Assembly: GCA_910588095.1 (NCBI GenBank)
Contig: CAJUQH010000007.1
Span: 1-64,000, forward strand
Length of the DNA: 64,000 bases
Reading direction: 5' to 3'
DNA from: an uncultured Eggerthellaceae bacterium
Lineage (GTDB): Bacteria > Actinomycetota > Coriobacteriia > Coriobacteriales > Eggerthellaceae
Position numbers and translations under genes: made by a program. Under the pieces are notes generated by a model that did not search any database, was not told the DNA's origin, and saw nothing but the letters and a program-made list of their open reading frames with translations. This document shows, piece by piece, positions 8,166 through 16,321 of the stretch (positions are counted from its first letter, which is position 1; the number at the start of each line of letters is the position of its first letter).

Positions 8166-10637
8166 CTAGAGGCAGAAACAGGGTACGACGCCGAAGGTGC
8201 CCGACGCCACGTGGGAATAGCGCTCGCCTGTCGCATTGACGAGAAGGTACGAGGCGGCATCCATGCCGGATGAACGACACCACCATGCCTTCGCCTGCCC
8301 GTTGAGCTTCTTTGCTGCCGTCCGATTGAACGTCGTGCCGTCGTTGCCCCCGAGGAACGTCTGGTATTGGAAACTTCCTTTGGCGTAAGTCTCGTCAGCA
8401 TTGTAGTTGTAGAAACTGTAGTCGTAACCGCCGCGCGCACCATAGACCTCGAAGAAGCCTGGCAGGAACACCGTCTCGGACGTCTGCTGATAACCGAAGC
8501 TGTCAGTGCGGCCTTTCTGCTGACGCTTGCTCACGACCGCAAGATGATCCTTGAGCTGTTCGGGAAGCGACTGGTAGAACGTGCCGTGCAGGTAGGTGCG
8601 GATGGAGCTGTTTGCCCAGCTACCCGTATTCGTCGAGCTCGGTCGCATGGTCGTCTCTGTGTAGATATCGCGCAGCGCGAAGGAGAGGCCCGCCTTTCGT
8701 TCGTCCGCATAGCGCGTGCCGCTGTCGTCTTGAGCGAGGTAATCTTGAGCGATGCCGAGAATCTGGACATCCCACGTGCTGGAGCCCAATGCCAACTTGA
8801 AATAGGGGCCGTCCAGGCTGCCTCCGGACGCCGATGCCCCTTGGCTGTCCATCAGCGATTTGCAAAAGCCGTAATAAGGAGATGCCGAACCTTTGGCTGC
8901 AAGGTTATCCGCGACCTCCTTTATCACCCTGACTCCGTAGATTCCGGGGTCTGCGATGGCTGTGAAGCTATGCTTCTCGATGAACTCTTGAGGTATGTCG
9001 ATATAGAAGGCGCTCGCATCCCCGTCAGGCGTCAAGATCTTATCGCCGACCACGTCGGCCGCGGCGAAGGTGTAGCTCACGGTGGCGATCTGCTTGCGCT
9101 CGTAGTCGTTCGTGGGAAGCACGAGCCCGTGGTTGGCCGAGCCGTCGGTGGGGTCGGTTGAGAGGTTCAGGCCGTAGGAGATGGCCTTCTTGGAGCCGTC
9201 TTCGCCCTGGGGCGCCATCGTGAAGGCATCGCCGAGGGCGCCTTCTGAGACGGCGTCGGTCAGGCGGAAGTGGATGCCGGAGGACTTGTCGTCATCCTTG
9301 CCCGGAGCGGAAGCGCTCGGGTAGAGCGAGAGCAGCCGCTCGCCGGGGTTGGCCTCGGTGCCGTCGCCTAAGACCTGGGCCTCCGATGCCTTCTTCGTGT
9401 CGTAGGTGGTGAGCACTTGGTTCGCGGAGGCGTAGCGCTCGGAGGCGAGCCCGACCACTTTGACAGCCTCGTGCCATCCGGTGTTCTCGAAGTACGCCTG
9501 GCCCAAGGCCTCGTAGCCTTCGCGGTCGTCCTTGGCCGTGTCGTCGGCCTCGGACTGCGTGGTGTCGTCGCCTGCGGTTTGGTTCTTGTCGCCGAGCCAC
9601 GGGTTCCCGGGCGCTCCGGTCACGTCGTAGTCGCCGAAGGTTATGGACAAGGGAGCCGTCACTCCGAACGCGCTCGTCCAGCGCGCGGTGAGGATGGGCG
9701 TGCCGTTTATCTGCGTGAGCCTCACCGGGTTCATGGCGTAGCCCGTCTTGTCGGCGTTGTCGATGGCGAGGTCCTGGCCGTCGGGCTCGGCCCAGCCGAG
9801 GAACCGGTAGCCCGAGCGAGCCGGTTCCGGCAGTCCCACCGTTCGCGTGGCGCTGTCGTAGTGGGCCTCTTTCATGGTGAAGCCGTCGACATGGAAGCGC
9901 CCTTGCCCTAAGTCGGTCACGGTCCGCACGCCGTCGGAGGTGCTCCAGTTGAGCTTGAAGGAGGCATCGTCGCCCGGCCCCTTCTTGGACTCGGGGTTCT
10001 TGGAAAGGTCGAACACGACCGAGTACTCGTTCGGGGTCCAGAGCGCGTAGAGCGTGTACTCCTTGGGGTCGGACGTCGGGGCGCCCTCGGGCATCGTAAG
10101 CGCAGGAGAGCTGCCGTCTATGTAGCCGCCCGCGCTCGCGGACTTGTCGACAGACCATCCCGCGAACTCGAAGCCCGCTCGCACAGGCTCTTTGTACCCT
10201 GCCGGCATGCCGGCCTCGGGCCATTCGACCTCCGAGCCGGGGCTCCCCTGCTGGGGAAGAGCGCTGTTCGCAGGCCTGTTGTCCCATTCGGCCTTCGTCA
10301 GGCTGTAATCGTCGTCGTTGAGGTCCCATTTCGTGATGGGGAACGAGCTGCGGTACACCGCGATCGACACCGTCGTGCCGCCGGTGCCCGAGCCGTCCGC
10401 GGCCTTGGTGCTGGCTGATTGAGCGGAGGCTTCCGGGGCCCCTTGCGCATCGGGCTCGCCGGAGCTGGGCATCCCTTCGCCTTCCTCGGCTTCCGCGGCA
10501 CTGCCCGCCACCGTGCCGGCGATGGTGCCGCTCGGATTGCCTTCGGCCCAAGCGAGCGAGGGCACCGACAGGGACAGAGCGAGCGCTGCGCACAGCGCGA
10601 TAGTCTTATGAGCAAAAGAGGCAACCGACTTGCGCAT
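8166..10637 (-). CDS. Secreted InlB-repeat / DUF6273 surface protein
   Basis: An 823-residue protein with a clear signal peptide (MRKSVASFAHKTIALCAALA..., cleavage near LAWAEG). Behind it lies a Ser/Ala/Glu-rich linker, then Listeria-Bacteroides (InlB B-type) repeats with FEFAGWSVD and YRFLGWAEPD. A middle domain (VTAPLSITFGDYDV...) and a C-terminal DUF6273-like domain (RDIYTETT, SIRTYLHGTFYQSLP, ETVFLPGFFEVYG) ending FGVVPCFCL are both shared with the protein at 24363. No LRR block and no LPXTG motif are seen. It starts at 10637 behind GGAAGGAGCC. Expression is probably controlled through the structured leader at 10638-10909. Function is unknown; the family suggests adhesion or host contact. 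Confidence 0.85.
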   Translation of the reverse strand: MRKSVASFAHKTIALCAALALSLSVPSLAWAEGNPSGTIAGTVAGSAAEAEEGEGMPSSGEPDAQGAPEASAQSASTKAADGSGTGGTTVSIAVYRSSFPITKWDLNDDDYSLTKAEWDNRPANSALPQQGSPGSEVEWPEAGMPAGYKEPVRAGFEFAGWSVDKSASAGGYIDGSSPALTMPEGAPTSDPKEYTLYALWTPNEYSVVFDLSKNPESKKGPGDDASFKLNWSTSDGVRTVTDLGQGRFHVDGFTMKEAHYDSATRTVGLPEPARSGYRFLGWAEPDGQDLAIDNADKTGYAMNPVRLTQINGTPILTARWTSAFGVTAPLSITFGDYDVTGAPGNPWLGDKNQTAGDDTTQSEADDTAKDDREGYEALGQAYFENTGWHEAVKVVGLASERYASANQVLTTYDTKKASEAQVLGDGTEANPGERLLSLYPSASAPGKDDDKSSGIHFRLTDAVSEGALGDAFTMAPQGEDGSKKAISYGLNLSTDPTDGSANHGLVLPTNDYERKQIATVSYTFAAADVVGDKILTPDGDASAFYIDIPQEFIEKHSFTAIADPGIYGVRVIKEVADNLAAKGSASPYYGFCKSLMDSQGASASGGSLDGPYFKLALGSSTWDVQILGIAQDYLAQDDSGTRYADERKAGLSFALRDIYTETTMRPSSTNTGSWANSSIRTYLHGTFYQSLPEQLKDHLAVVSKRQQKGRTDSFGYQQTSETVFLPGFFEVYGARGGYDYSFYNYNADETYAKGSFQYQTFLGGNDGTTFNRTAAKKLNGQAKAWWCRSSGMDAASYLLVNATGERYSHVASGTFGVVPCFCL

Positions 10638-10909
10638 AGCGACCGGCTCCTTCCGACTGCGTGCGTGACATCACACTGCGGCGGGAGCCCTGGGCCGTAG
10701 CAAGCGACTGTTTTGTGAGGAGGGCATCCACCACAGTCGGCAGACAGCAAGATTGCATATAACTCTGAGCACACCCAGAACACAGAACCTCGAAAGGCAG
10801 ATGCCCTCTTCGCCCTGTGTTGCAAGATGCGAGAATGCGCTTTGAAAGAAGAGCAACTCAGTATTCGGTTATATGCAATTCCCTTGCGGGAACCACTGTC
10901 TGCCAACTG
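10638..10909 (-). promoter_or_regulatory. Long structured 5' leader of the InlB-repeat gene (copy A)
   Basis: Read in gene direction, CAGTTGGCAGACAG (10909-10896) and ATTGCATATAAC (10879-10868) pair with GTTATATGCAAT (10763-10752) and CTGTCTGCCGACTG (10747-10734). They close a loop of about 100 nt. Within the loop GAGGGCATC (10808-10800) is complementary to GATGCCCTC (10728-10720) beyond the stem, an interleaved pseudoknot topology. Blocks such as ACCGAATAC, GAGGGCATCTGCC and GTGGATGCCCTCC recur in the leader at 57711. Near the start codon GGCTCC (10689-10684) could pair with the GGAGCC of the ribosome site. Riboswitch-like control is inference. Confidence 0.7.
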
Positions 10910-10911
10910 CG

Positions 10912-10940
10912 ACTATAGCAAGCGTTTCTTCCTTGCGCAA
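10912..10940 (-). promoter_or_regulatory. Promoter of the InlB-repeat gene leader
   Basis: On the minus strand TTGCGC (10940-10935), a 17-base spacer and TATAGT (10917-10912), preceded by TGC, form an extended -10 promoter. Transcription would begin at the 5' edge of the first leader helix. Confidence 0.6.
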
Positions 10941-11080
10941 GGCAAGGCTGGCGGCTGCATGCGAAATCCTGGGTAGGTGCTGCCGGGACGAACTGCAACG
11001 GTTTTTGCCGAGCTGCCGAGCTGGAATCATCGTTGCGACGCGTAAGCGCGGCTATAGGCTCTTTACGCAACCCGGGAACC

Positions 11081-11788
11081 TTACGCGGCCACCATGATGC
11101 GGTAGCGGGCGCCGCCCTCAATGCAGGTTTGCAGCACGATGGACTCGCCGTAGCCGGTCACGGCATCGCTCACATCCCGCCAGGTGGCGGTGTTGGGCAC
11201 GTCGAACACCTTGAGCACGGTGTAGGTGCGCGCGGCCCCCGCGCCATCGGTGACGGTCACGCTGCTGCCGTTGCCCATGGCCAGCATGCAGCTGAACACG
11301 CCGGGGTTATGGCCCACGAAGTAGCCCCATCGTCCGTCGGTGGTGCTGTCGGAGCCGTTCCAGAGCCCGGCAGTGCTCCCGGGCGCGCTGGCGGAAAGGT
11401 GCGAGCCCACGTAGGGGATGACCTGGCCTTGCATGGTCAGGGTGGCGGGACCGGCCGCGACGGGGGAGGCTGCGGCACCTGAGGCTGAGCCGGCGGCTGC
11501 GTCGTTGTGCTGGCCGGCCTGCTGGAGCGCCGCCAGGTTGCGGCTCGCGTCGGCGTTGTCGCGTGCGGCCAGCACGGCGTCGCCGTTGTCCTCGATGACC
11601 CCTTCGATGGCATCTATGAACAAGGTGTAATCGTCCGACTGCCGCAGCACGACCGTCTCGCCGCCGTCGGCCGTGACGGCAAGCTGCCCGTCGGGAACCT
11701 CGGGCGCGCCGGGCCGTTCCGCGTCGCCTAAGCTGCTCAGTGCCAAGACGCAGGCCAAGCCCACCACGGCCGCTATGAGGTTGCGCAT
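11081..11788 (-). CDS. Sortase-like secreted transpeptidase
   Basis: A 235-residue protein with an N-terminal hydrophobic anchor (MRNLIAAVVGLACVLALSSL). After a low-complexity Ala/Gly linker near residues 95-115, the C-terminal half shows the sortase triad in order: His160 in FVGHNPGVF, Cys222 in IVLQTC and Arg230 in ARYRIMV. Sortases cut LPXTG-like signals and join surface proteins to peptidoglycan. It sits alone, divergent from def. A candidate substrate in the window is the LTRTG-tailed protein at 37452, but that link is inference. The start at 11788 follows a GGAAGGCGG stretch; longer in-frame versions would run into the def promoter region. The sortase class cannot be assigned by eye. 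Confidence 0.75.
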   Translation of the reverse strand: MRNLIAAVVGLACVLALSSLGDAERPGAPEVPDGQLAVTADGGETVVLRQSDDYTLFIDAIEGVIEDNGDAVLAARDNADASRNLAALQQAGQHNDAAAGSASGAAASPVAAGPATLTMQGQVIPYVGSHLSASAPGSTAGLWNGSDSTTDGRWGYFVGHNPGVFSCMLAMGNGSSVTVTDGAGAARTYTVLKVFDVPNTATWRDVSDAVTGYGESIVLQTCIEGGARYRIMVAA

Positions 11789-12100
11789 GGCGCCCACCGC
11801 CTTCCGCGCTCCCTCTCTGCTCCCGCACTTATAATGGTAGGGCACCTGCCGGCGTGCCAGCCGACCGCCAGGGCAACCGAAAGCCCCCTGCAAGCAGGCT
11901 GTTCCCGCGCTGCAACGGCGGTCAGCCGTGCGAAAGCGCGCCGTTGCCCAGCCGTCAGCCAGCGGGGCCTGCCGCTCCTCTGAACATCCATGGCTAGCTG
12001 GTATAATGGCGCGCGGAAACGAGCCGGAAGGGCGCTCGCCCGGCCCTGGCGCAACGGGGCCTTCTGCGGCCGCGCCTTCCGTACCTTTGTAAGGAGCCAT
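11789..12100. other. Divergent intergenic region between the sortase-like gene and def
   Basis: About 310 bases without a gene. It holds the extended -10 promoter of def and, on the minus strand, a possible TATAAG -10 at 11833-11828 for the sortase-like gene with no clear -35. No terminator, riboswitch or repeat was recognised. Confidence 0.5.
11999..12007 (+). promoter_or_regulatory. Extended -10 promoter of def-fmt-rsmB
   Basis: TGG followed by a perfect TATAAT (12002-12007) gives an extended -10 element about 94 bases before the def start codon. The -35 region is weak, as is usual for this promoter type. Confidence 0.65.
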
Positions 12101-12691
12101 ATGCTGAGAATCGTCGAATCGCCCGACCCCATACTGTCCACGGTGTGCGAGCCCTGCGACCTGGCCGACAAGGAGCTCAAGCGCCTGGCCAAGCAGATGC
12201 AGCACGCCATGTACAAGCACAGCGGCTGCGGCATCGCGGCGCCCCAGGTGGGCGTGACCAAGCGCCTGGTGGTCATCGACGTCGACTGGGACGGCGACAA
12301 GGGCGAGAAGAACCCCATCGTGCTGGTGAACCCCGAGGTGGTGGAGCTGCGCGGCGAGCCCGAGGTGGGCGGCGAGGGCTGCCTGTCATGCCCGGGCGTG
12401 AACGTGGCCGTGGCGCGCCAGCCGTGGGCGCGGGTGCGCTACCTCGACCTTGACGGCGAGGCGTGGGAGATTGAAGGCGACGGCCTGCTGGGCCGCTGCC
12501 TGCAGCACGAGATAGACCACCTGGACGGCAAGACGCTGTTCGAGGCGTGCGACCCCAAGATACGCCTGGAGGCGCTGACCATCTACGAGCGGGCGCGCGC
12601 GGCCGGCGCCAAGCCCGGCGACACCGACTTCTCGGTGGGGCTGCCCGACCAGCAGGCGGGCGCTGGCCCCGTCGACGACGCAGAGGAGTAG
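12101..12691 (+). CDS. def: Peptide deformylase
   Basis: A 196-residue metalloenzyme that removes the N-formyl group from nascent proteins at the ribosome. All three family motifs are present: GCGIAAPQVG (motif 1), EGCLS (motif 2, metal-binding cysteine) and QHEIDHLDG (motif 3, with the two metal-binding histidines and the catalytic glutamate). TAAGGAG lies just before the ATG at 12101. It is followed after three bases by fmt, which adds the formyl group that Def removes, and then rsmB. A short C-terminal tail (residues about 165-196) extends past the catalytic core. Confidence 0.97.
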   Translation: MLRIVESPDPILSTVCEPCDLADKELKRLAKQMQHAMYKHSGCGIAAPQVGVTKRLVVIDVDWDGDKGEKNPIVLVNPEVVELRGEPEVGGEGCLSCPGVNVAVARQPWARVRYLDLDGEAWEIEGDGLLGRCLQHEIDHLDGKTLFEACDPKIRLEALTIYERARAAGAKPGDTDFSVGLPDQQAGAGPVDDAEE

Positions 12692-12694
12692 TCC

Positions 12695-13774
12695 ATGCGC
12701 ATCGTGTTCATGGGCACGCCCGACCTGGCAGCCACCATACTGGAGGAGCTGGCGGCTCATCACGAGGTGGCGGCGGTGTACACCCGCCCTGACGCGGTGC
12801 GCGGCCGAGGGAAGGCGCTGGTGCCCAGCCCGGTGAAGGCCACGGCTGAGAGCCTGGGGCTGCCGGTGCTCACGCCGAAGACCCTGCGCGACGAGGCCGT
12901 GCAAGCCGAGCTGGCCGCCTTCGAGCCCGAGGCCATCTGCGTGGCCGCCTATGGCGCGCTGCTGCCGCGCGAGGTGCTTGACCTGCCGCCGCATGGCTGC
13001 GTGAACGTGCATGCGTCGCTGCTGCCGCGCTGGCGCGGCGCGGCCCCCATCGAGCGGGCGATCCTGGCGGGCGACCCCGAGACGGGCGTGAGCATCATGC
13101 TGATGGAGGAAGGGCTGGACACCGGCCCCTTCTGCGTGCAGCGGGCCATCCCCATAGCGGGGAAGGCGCAGGCCGACCTGGCCGACGAGCTGGCCATTCT
13201 GGGCGTGCGGGCGCTGCTGACCGCGCTGGAGCTGGTGGAGGCTGGCAGCGTGCGCTGGATGGCGCAGCCCGCAGAAGGCGTGACCTACGCCCACAAGCTG
13301 GAGAAGCGCGAGCTGTGCCTGGCGCCCGATGTGACGGCGCTCGAGAACGCGCGGAGGGTGCAGGCGTCGTCGCCGGCGCATCCGACGCGCTGCGTCATCG
13401 GCGGGCGCACGGTGAGCGTGACCGAGGCGGCATGGGCGGTGGCCGATTGCGCGGCGCTGCCTGCCGACGTGAGCGTGCCCGCGAGCAGCGTCCCGCAGCT
13501 GGAGCTGCTGGAAGAAGTGGATTGCGGCCAGGCGACGTTCGTGGACGGCCGCCTGTATTTGACTTGCGCCCATACCGAAGGCGAAGGCGCCGGGCTCGAT
13601 GGCGCACCGGCTCTGGGGGCGGGCGAGGCGGCGGCGTGGCCGGTGGCTGAGCCGAACCTGCTGGAGGTGCGCGCGCTGAAGCCCGACGGCAAGAAGGCCA
13701 TGGACGCAGCGGCCTTCGCGGCGGGCATGCCGGCCCTGCGCGACGGCGCGGTGGCCTGGGAAGCCTTGGCGTGA
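12695..13774 (+). CDS. fmt: Methionyl-tRNA formyltransferase
   Basis: A 359-residue enzyme that formylates the methionine on initiator tRNA using 10-formyltetrahydrofolate. The N-terminal half starts MRIVFMGTPDLAA and carries the hallmark SLLPRWRGAAPI with the folate-binding and catalytic residues (NVHASLLP). The C-terminal part holds the tRNA-binding OB-like domain. It lies in an operon with def upstream and rsmB downstream, and its TGA overlaps the rsmB ATG. There is an Ala/Gly-rich insertion near 13580-13640 within the C-terminal domain. Confidence 0.97.
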   Translation: MRIVFMGTPDLAATILEELAAHHEVAAVYTRPDAVRGRGKALVPSPVKATAESLGLPVLTPKTLRDEAVQAELAAFEPEAICVAAYGALLPREVLDLPPHGCVNVHASLLPRWRGAAPIERAILAGDPETGVSIMLMEEGLDTGPFCVQRAIPIAGKAQADLADELAILGVRALLTALELVEAGSVRWMAQPAEGVTYAHKLEKRELCLAPDVTALENARRVQASSPAHPTRCVIGGRTVSVTEAAWAVADCAALPADVSVPASSVPQLELLEEVDCGQATFVDGRLYLTCAHTEGEGAGLDGAPALGAGEAAAWPVAEPNLLEVRALKPDGKKAMDAAAFAAGMPALRDGAVAWEALA

Positions 13775-15198
13775 TGGGCGGCGCACCTGAGAAGCGGCGG
13801 GGGACTGGCCGGGCTGGTCGGCCCGATCGCCCCAACCACGCCAACCGCGCCACCCCGGCGCGCACGGCTGCCGTGGGCACCCTGCGGCGCCTGCGCGAGC
13901 GCGATGGGTTCGCGCAGGATGTCATCGGCGCGGTCATCGACCCGGCGCCCCTTTCTCCCGAGGACAAGGGCTTCGCCACGCGCCTCGTGTTGGGCGTGGT
14001 GAGCACCCGCGGCGTGCTGGACGAGCTCATCGACCGCTGTCTGAACTCGCCGAGCGACATCGACGCCACGGTGCGCGATGCCCTGCAGGTGAGCGCCTAC
14101 GAGCTGGTGTTCCTGCGCAAGGCGCCCCATGCGGCCGTCGACCAGGGTGTCGAGCTGGTGCGCAGCGTGGCGCCCCGGGCTGGCGGCCTGGCCAACGCGG
14201 TGCTGCGTCGACTGGTGAAGGCCCGCGACGCGTTCCCCTTCGGCGACCCCTCGCGCGACCTGGCCGCCTACGCGCGGCTCCATGGCTTCCCGCAGTGGCT
14301 GGCCGAGATGCTGGTGACCGACCTGGGCGCGCCTGCGGCCCACGCCTTCATGATGGCATCCAACGAGCCTGCGCCGCTGTTCGTGGCGGTCAACGCTGCC
14401 CGCGCGACCGACGACGAGGTGCTGGCGGTGCTGCGCGAGGCCAAGGAGGACCCGCAGCCGGTGGCCGTGGACGGCACGGCGGTGCCGGGGTGCTTCCGCT
14501 TGGGCAACGGCGCGGTGCTGCTGGACGGCCGCGTGCGGCGGCTGCTCAACGGCGGCAAGCTGCTCGTGTCCGACGCGGCCAGCCAGGCGGTGGCGGCGCG
14601 GGTGGCGGCAGCGGCTGGCGCACCGGAGGCGTTCCTGGAGGTGGGCGCTGGGCGCGGCACCAAGACCATCCTGCTGCAGAGCGACTTCTTGCGCATGAAC
14701 GGTGCGCAGGCAGGCACCTTCTGCACGGTGGACAGCCACCAGTTCAAGACCGGCCTGCTGGAGCGACGCGCGGCCGACTACGGCATACGGGTGGCCGAGG
14801 CGCTCACCGGCGACGGCACGCGCCTGGACGGCGTGGTGGGCAGCCGGCAGTTCAGCGCGGTGTTCATCGATGCGCCTTGCACGGGTTTGGGCACGCTGCG
14901 GCGCCATGCTGACATCCGCTGGCGGCTGCGGCAGCCGCTCATAGCCGAGCACGCCCAGCTTGACGGCCGGCTGCTGGCTTCGGCGGCGGCTCATGTGGCA
15001 CTCGGCGGCCTGCTGGCCTACGCCACCTGCACGGTGACCCCGGCCGAGAACGAGCGCGCGGTCGAGGCGTTCCTGGCCAGCGAGGCGGGGGCTGCGTTCG
15101 CAGTGGAGGAGCAGGCCGGCCGGCCCTTCTTCGCCACGCAGCTGGTCCCCGGTGGTTGCGACGCGCACTTCTTGGCGCTGCTGCGGCGGAAGGGCTAG
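13774..15198 (+). CDS. rsmB: 16S rRNA (cytosine-967-C5)-methyltransferase
   Basis: A 474-residue protein. The N-terminus has a NusB-like RNA-binding domain (LRERDGFAQDVI...DKGFATRLVLGV). The C-terminal Rossmann methyltransferase shows FLEVGAGRGTKT for S-adenosylmethionine, then the two cysteine motifs of m5C methyltransferases, DAPCTGLGTLRRHAD and YATCTV. It would methylate 16S rRNA C967. The ATG at 13774 shares its A with the fmt stop codon; a GTG at 13771 is the alternative. A basic, low-complexity N-terminal stretch (residues about 1-30) precedes the NusB domain. Confidence 0.95.
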   Translation: MGGAPEKRRGTGRAGRPDRPNHANRATPARTAAVGTLRRLRERDGFAQDVIGAVIDPAPLSPEDKGFATRLVLGVVSTRGVLDELIDRCLNSPSDIDATVRDALQVSAYELVFLRKAPHAAVDQGVELVRSVAPRAGGLANAVLRRLVKARDAFPFGDPSRDLAAYARLHGFPQWLAEMLVTDLGAPAAHAFMMASNEPAPLFVAVNAARATDDEVLAVLREAKEDPQPVAVDGTAVPGCFRLGNGAVLLDGRVRRLLNGGKLLVSDAASQAVAARVAAAAGAPEAFLEVGAGRGTKTILLQSDFLRMNGAQAGTFCTVDSHQFKTGLLERRAADYGIRVAEALTGDGTRLDGVVGSRQFSAVFIDAPCTGLGTLRRHADIRWRLRQPLIAEHAQLDGRLLASAAAHVALGGLLAYATCTVTPAENERAVEAFLASEAGAAFAVEEQAGRPFFATQLVPGGCDAHFLALLRRKG

Positions 15199-15310
15199 CT
15201 GGGGAAGGCTTGCGAGGCGGCCCTTCGTGCGCCGCTGGCCGCTGGTCGCGCCCTTCGCCTTCTGCGCCTTCGGCGGCACCTGCGCTGCCCTATGAGAGAA
15301 AGGACCTGTC

Positions 15311-15757
15311 ATGACCCTTGCCTTCAAGAGCGATTCCTACGCCGACGCCCAGGCGGTGCGGCGCGCCGTGTTCATGGACGAGCAGGGCTTCCAGAACGAG
15401 TTCGACGAGGTGGACGAGCGCCCCAGCACCATCCATGTGACCGCTTACGACCAGGCGGGCGCGCTGGTGGGGTGCGCGCGGGTGTTCCCCGACGACGGCG
15501 CCGACACCAACCGCCACGGGCCCGGCGCGTGGATATTCGGCCGCCTGGCCGTGATGCCCGAGGCGCGCGGCAGCGGGGCGGGCTCGCTCATATTGGCTGA
15601 GAGCGAGCGGTTGGCCCAGGCCCAGGGCGCGCGCGAGATGCACCTGCATGCCCAGTGCCGCGTGCAGCCGTTCTACCAGCGGGCCGGCTACGAGCCTTAC
15701 GGAGACATCGAGCTCGACGAGCACGTCGAGCACCAGTGGATGGGCAAGCAGCTGTAA
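15311..15757 (+). CDS. GNAT-family N-acetyltransferase (ElaA-like)
   Basis: A 148-residue GNAT enzyme. The acetyl-CoA-binding motif A is RLAVMPEARGSGAGSLIL (residues about 77-94), followed by the helix and strand with FYQRAGYEPYG typical of the fold. The early VFMDEQGFQNEFDEVDE matches the YjcF/ElaA subfamily, whose members acetylate small molecules or amino groups on proteins; the substrate here is unknown. AGAAAGGACC precedes the ATG. It is monocistronic or weakly linked to rsmB 112 bases upstream. Confidence 0.85.
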   Translation: MTLAFKSDSYADAQAVRRAVFMDEQGFQNEFDEVDERPSTIHVTAYDQAGALVGCARVFPDDGADTNRHGPGAWIFGRLAVMPEARGSGAGSLILAESERLAQAQGAREMHLHAQCRVQPFYQRAGYEPYGDIELDEHVEHQWMGKQL

Positions 15758-16000
15758 GGGCAACGGGCGCGGCTGCTGCGACTGCTGCGACTGCGCGCCC
15801 GCATGGCTGCTGCGGCTGCTGTGGCCGCCGCTCGCATGATTGCCGCACGCATGGTCGCCGCGGGCGTAGCTGTGTCGCGGCCACCCCGCTCGCGTGCTGC
15901 CCTGCGCCTTATATCTGACCTATCCTTGGTACATGCTCCGCCCGCGTCGTCGCCTATGATGGGCCCCATCGAAGGCAGGCACGGCGAAAGGAGCAGCATC

Positions 16001-16321
16001 ATGGAGCATACCGGCATCTGCTTTATCGAGGAGACCACCATCGCGGGCACCAACCACGTGGCCAACATCCACGAGATAGCCCGCCAGATACCCCGCGACG
16101 CCCAGCTCACGCTGGAGCATGACGACCGCAACCCCTACGACCCGTGGGCGGTGCGGGTGCTCGACGGCCAGGGCAACCGCCTGGGCTACGTGTCCTGCGA
16201 CTGCAACGAGGTGGTCGCGCGCCTGCTGGACGGCGGCAAGCGCGTGATGGGACGTTTGCGCCACATCGCCAACGTCGAGGCGTGGACGCGCATCGAGATG
16301 GGGGTGTTCCTCTATGACTAG
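16001..16321 (+). CDS. Stand-alone HIRAN-domain protein
   Basis: A 106-residue protein that is almost entirely a HIRAN domain: TTIAGTNHVANI at its start, LEHDDRNPYDPWAVRVLD in the middle and LGYVSCDCNEVVARLL near the end. HIRAN domains bind DNA ends or stalled forks when fused to helicases such as HLTF; small free versions occur in bacteria and their role is not known. The start at 16001 follows AAAGGAG. An in-frame extension upstream exists but is low-complexity and lacks a ribosome site. Its end overlaps the Sel1 gene (ATGACTAG), so the two are translationally coupled. Confidence 0.8.
   Translation: MEHTGICFIEETTIAGTNHVANIHEIARQIPRDAQLTLEHDDRNPYDPWAVRVLDGQGNRLGYVSCDCNEVVARLLDGGKRVMGRLRHIANVEAWTRIEMGVFLYD

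Noticed and set aside
10873..11097. Short plus-strand frame in the gap before the sortase-like gene
   Set aside because: Overlaps the leader and promoter of the minus-strand gene, lacks a ribosome site and has no recognisable protein character.
15758..15900. GCTGCGACT direct repeats and GCTG-rich DNA between the GNAT and HIRAN genes
   Set aside because: Two imperfect tandem units in GC-rich sequence; no spacer pattern of a CRISPR and no hairpin with a T run.
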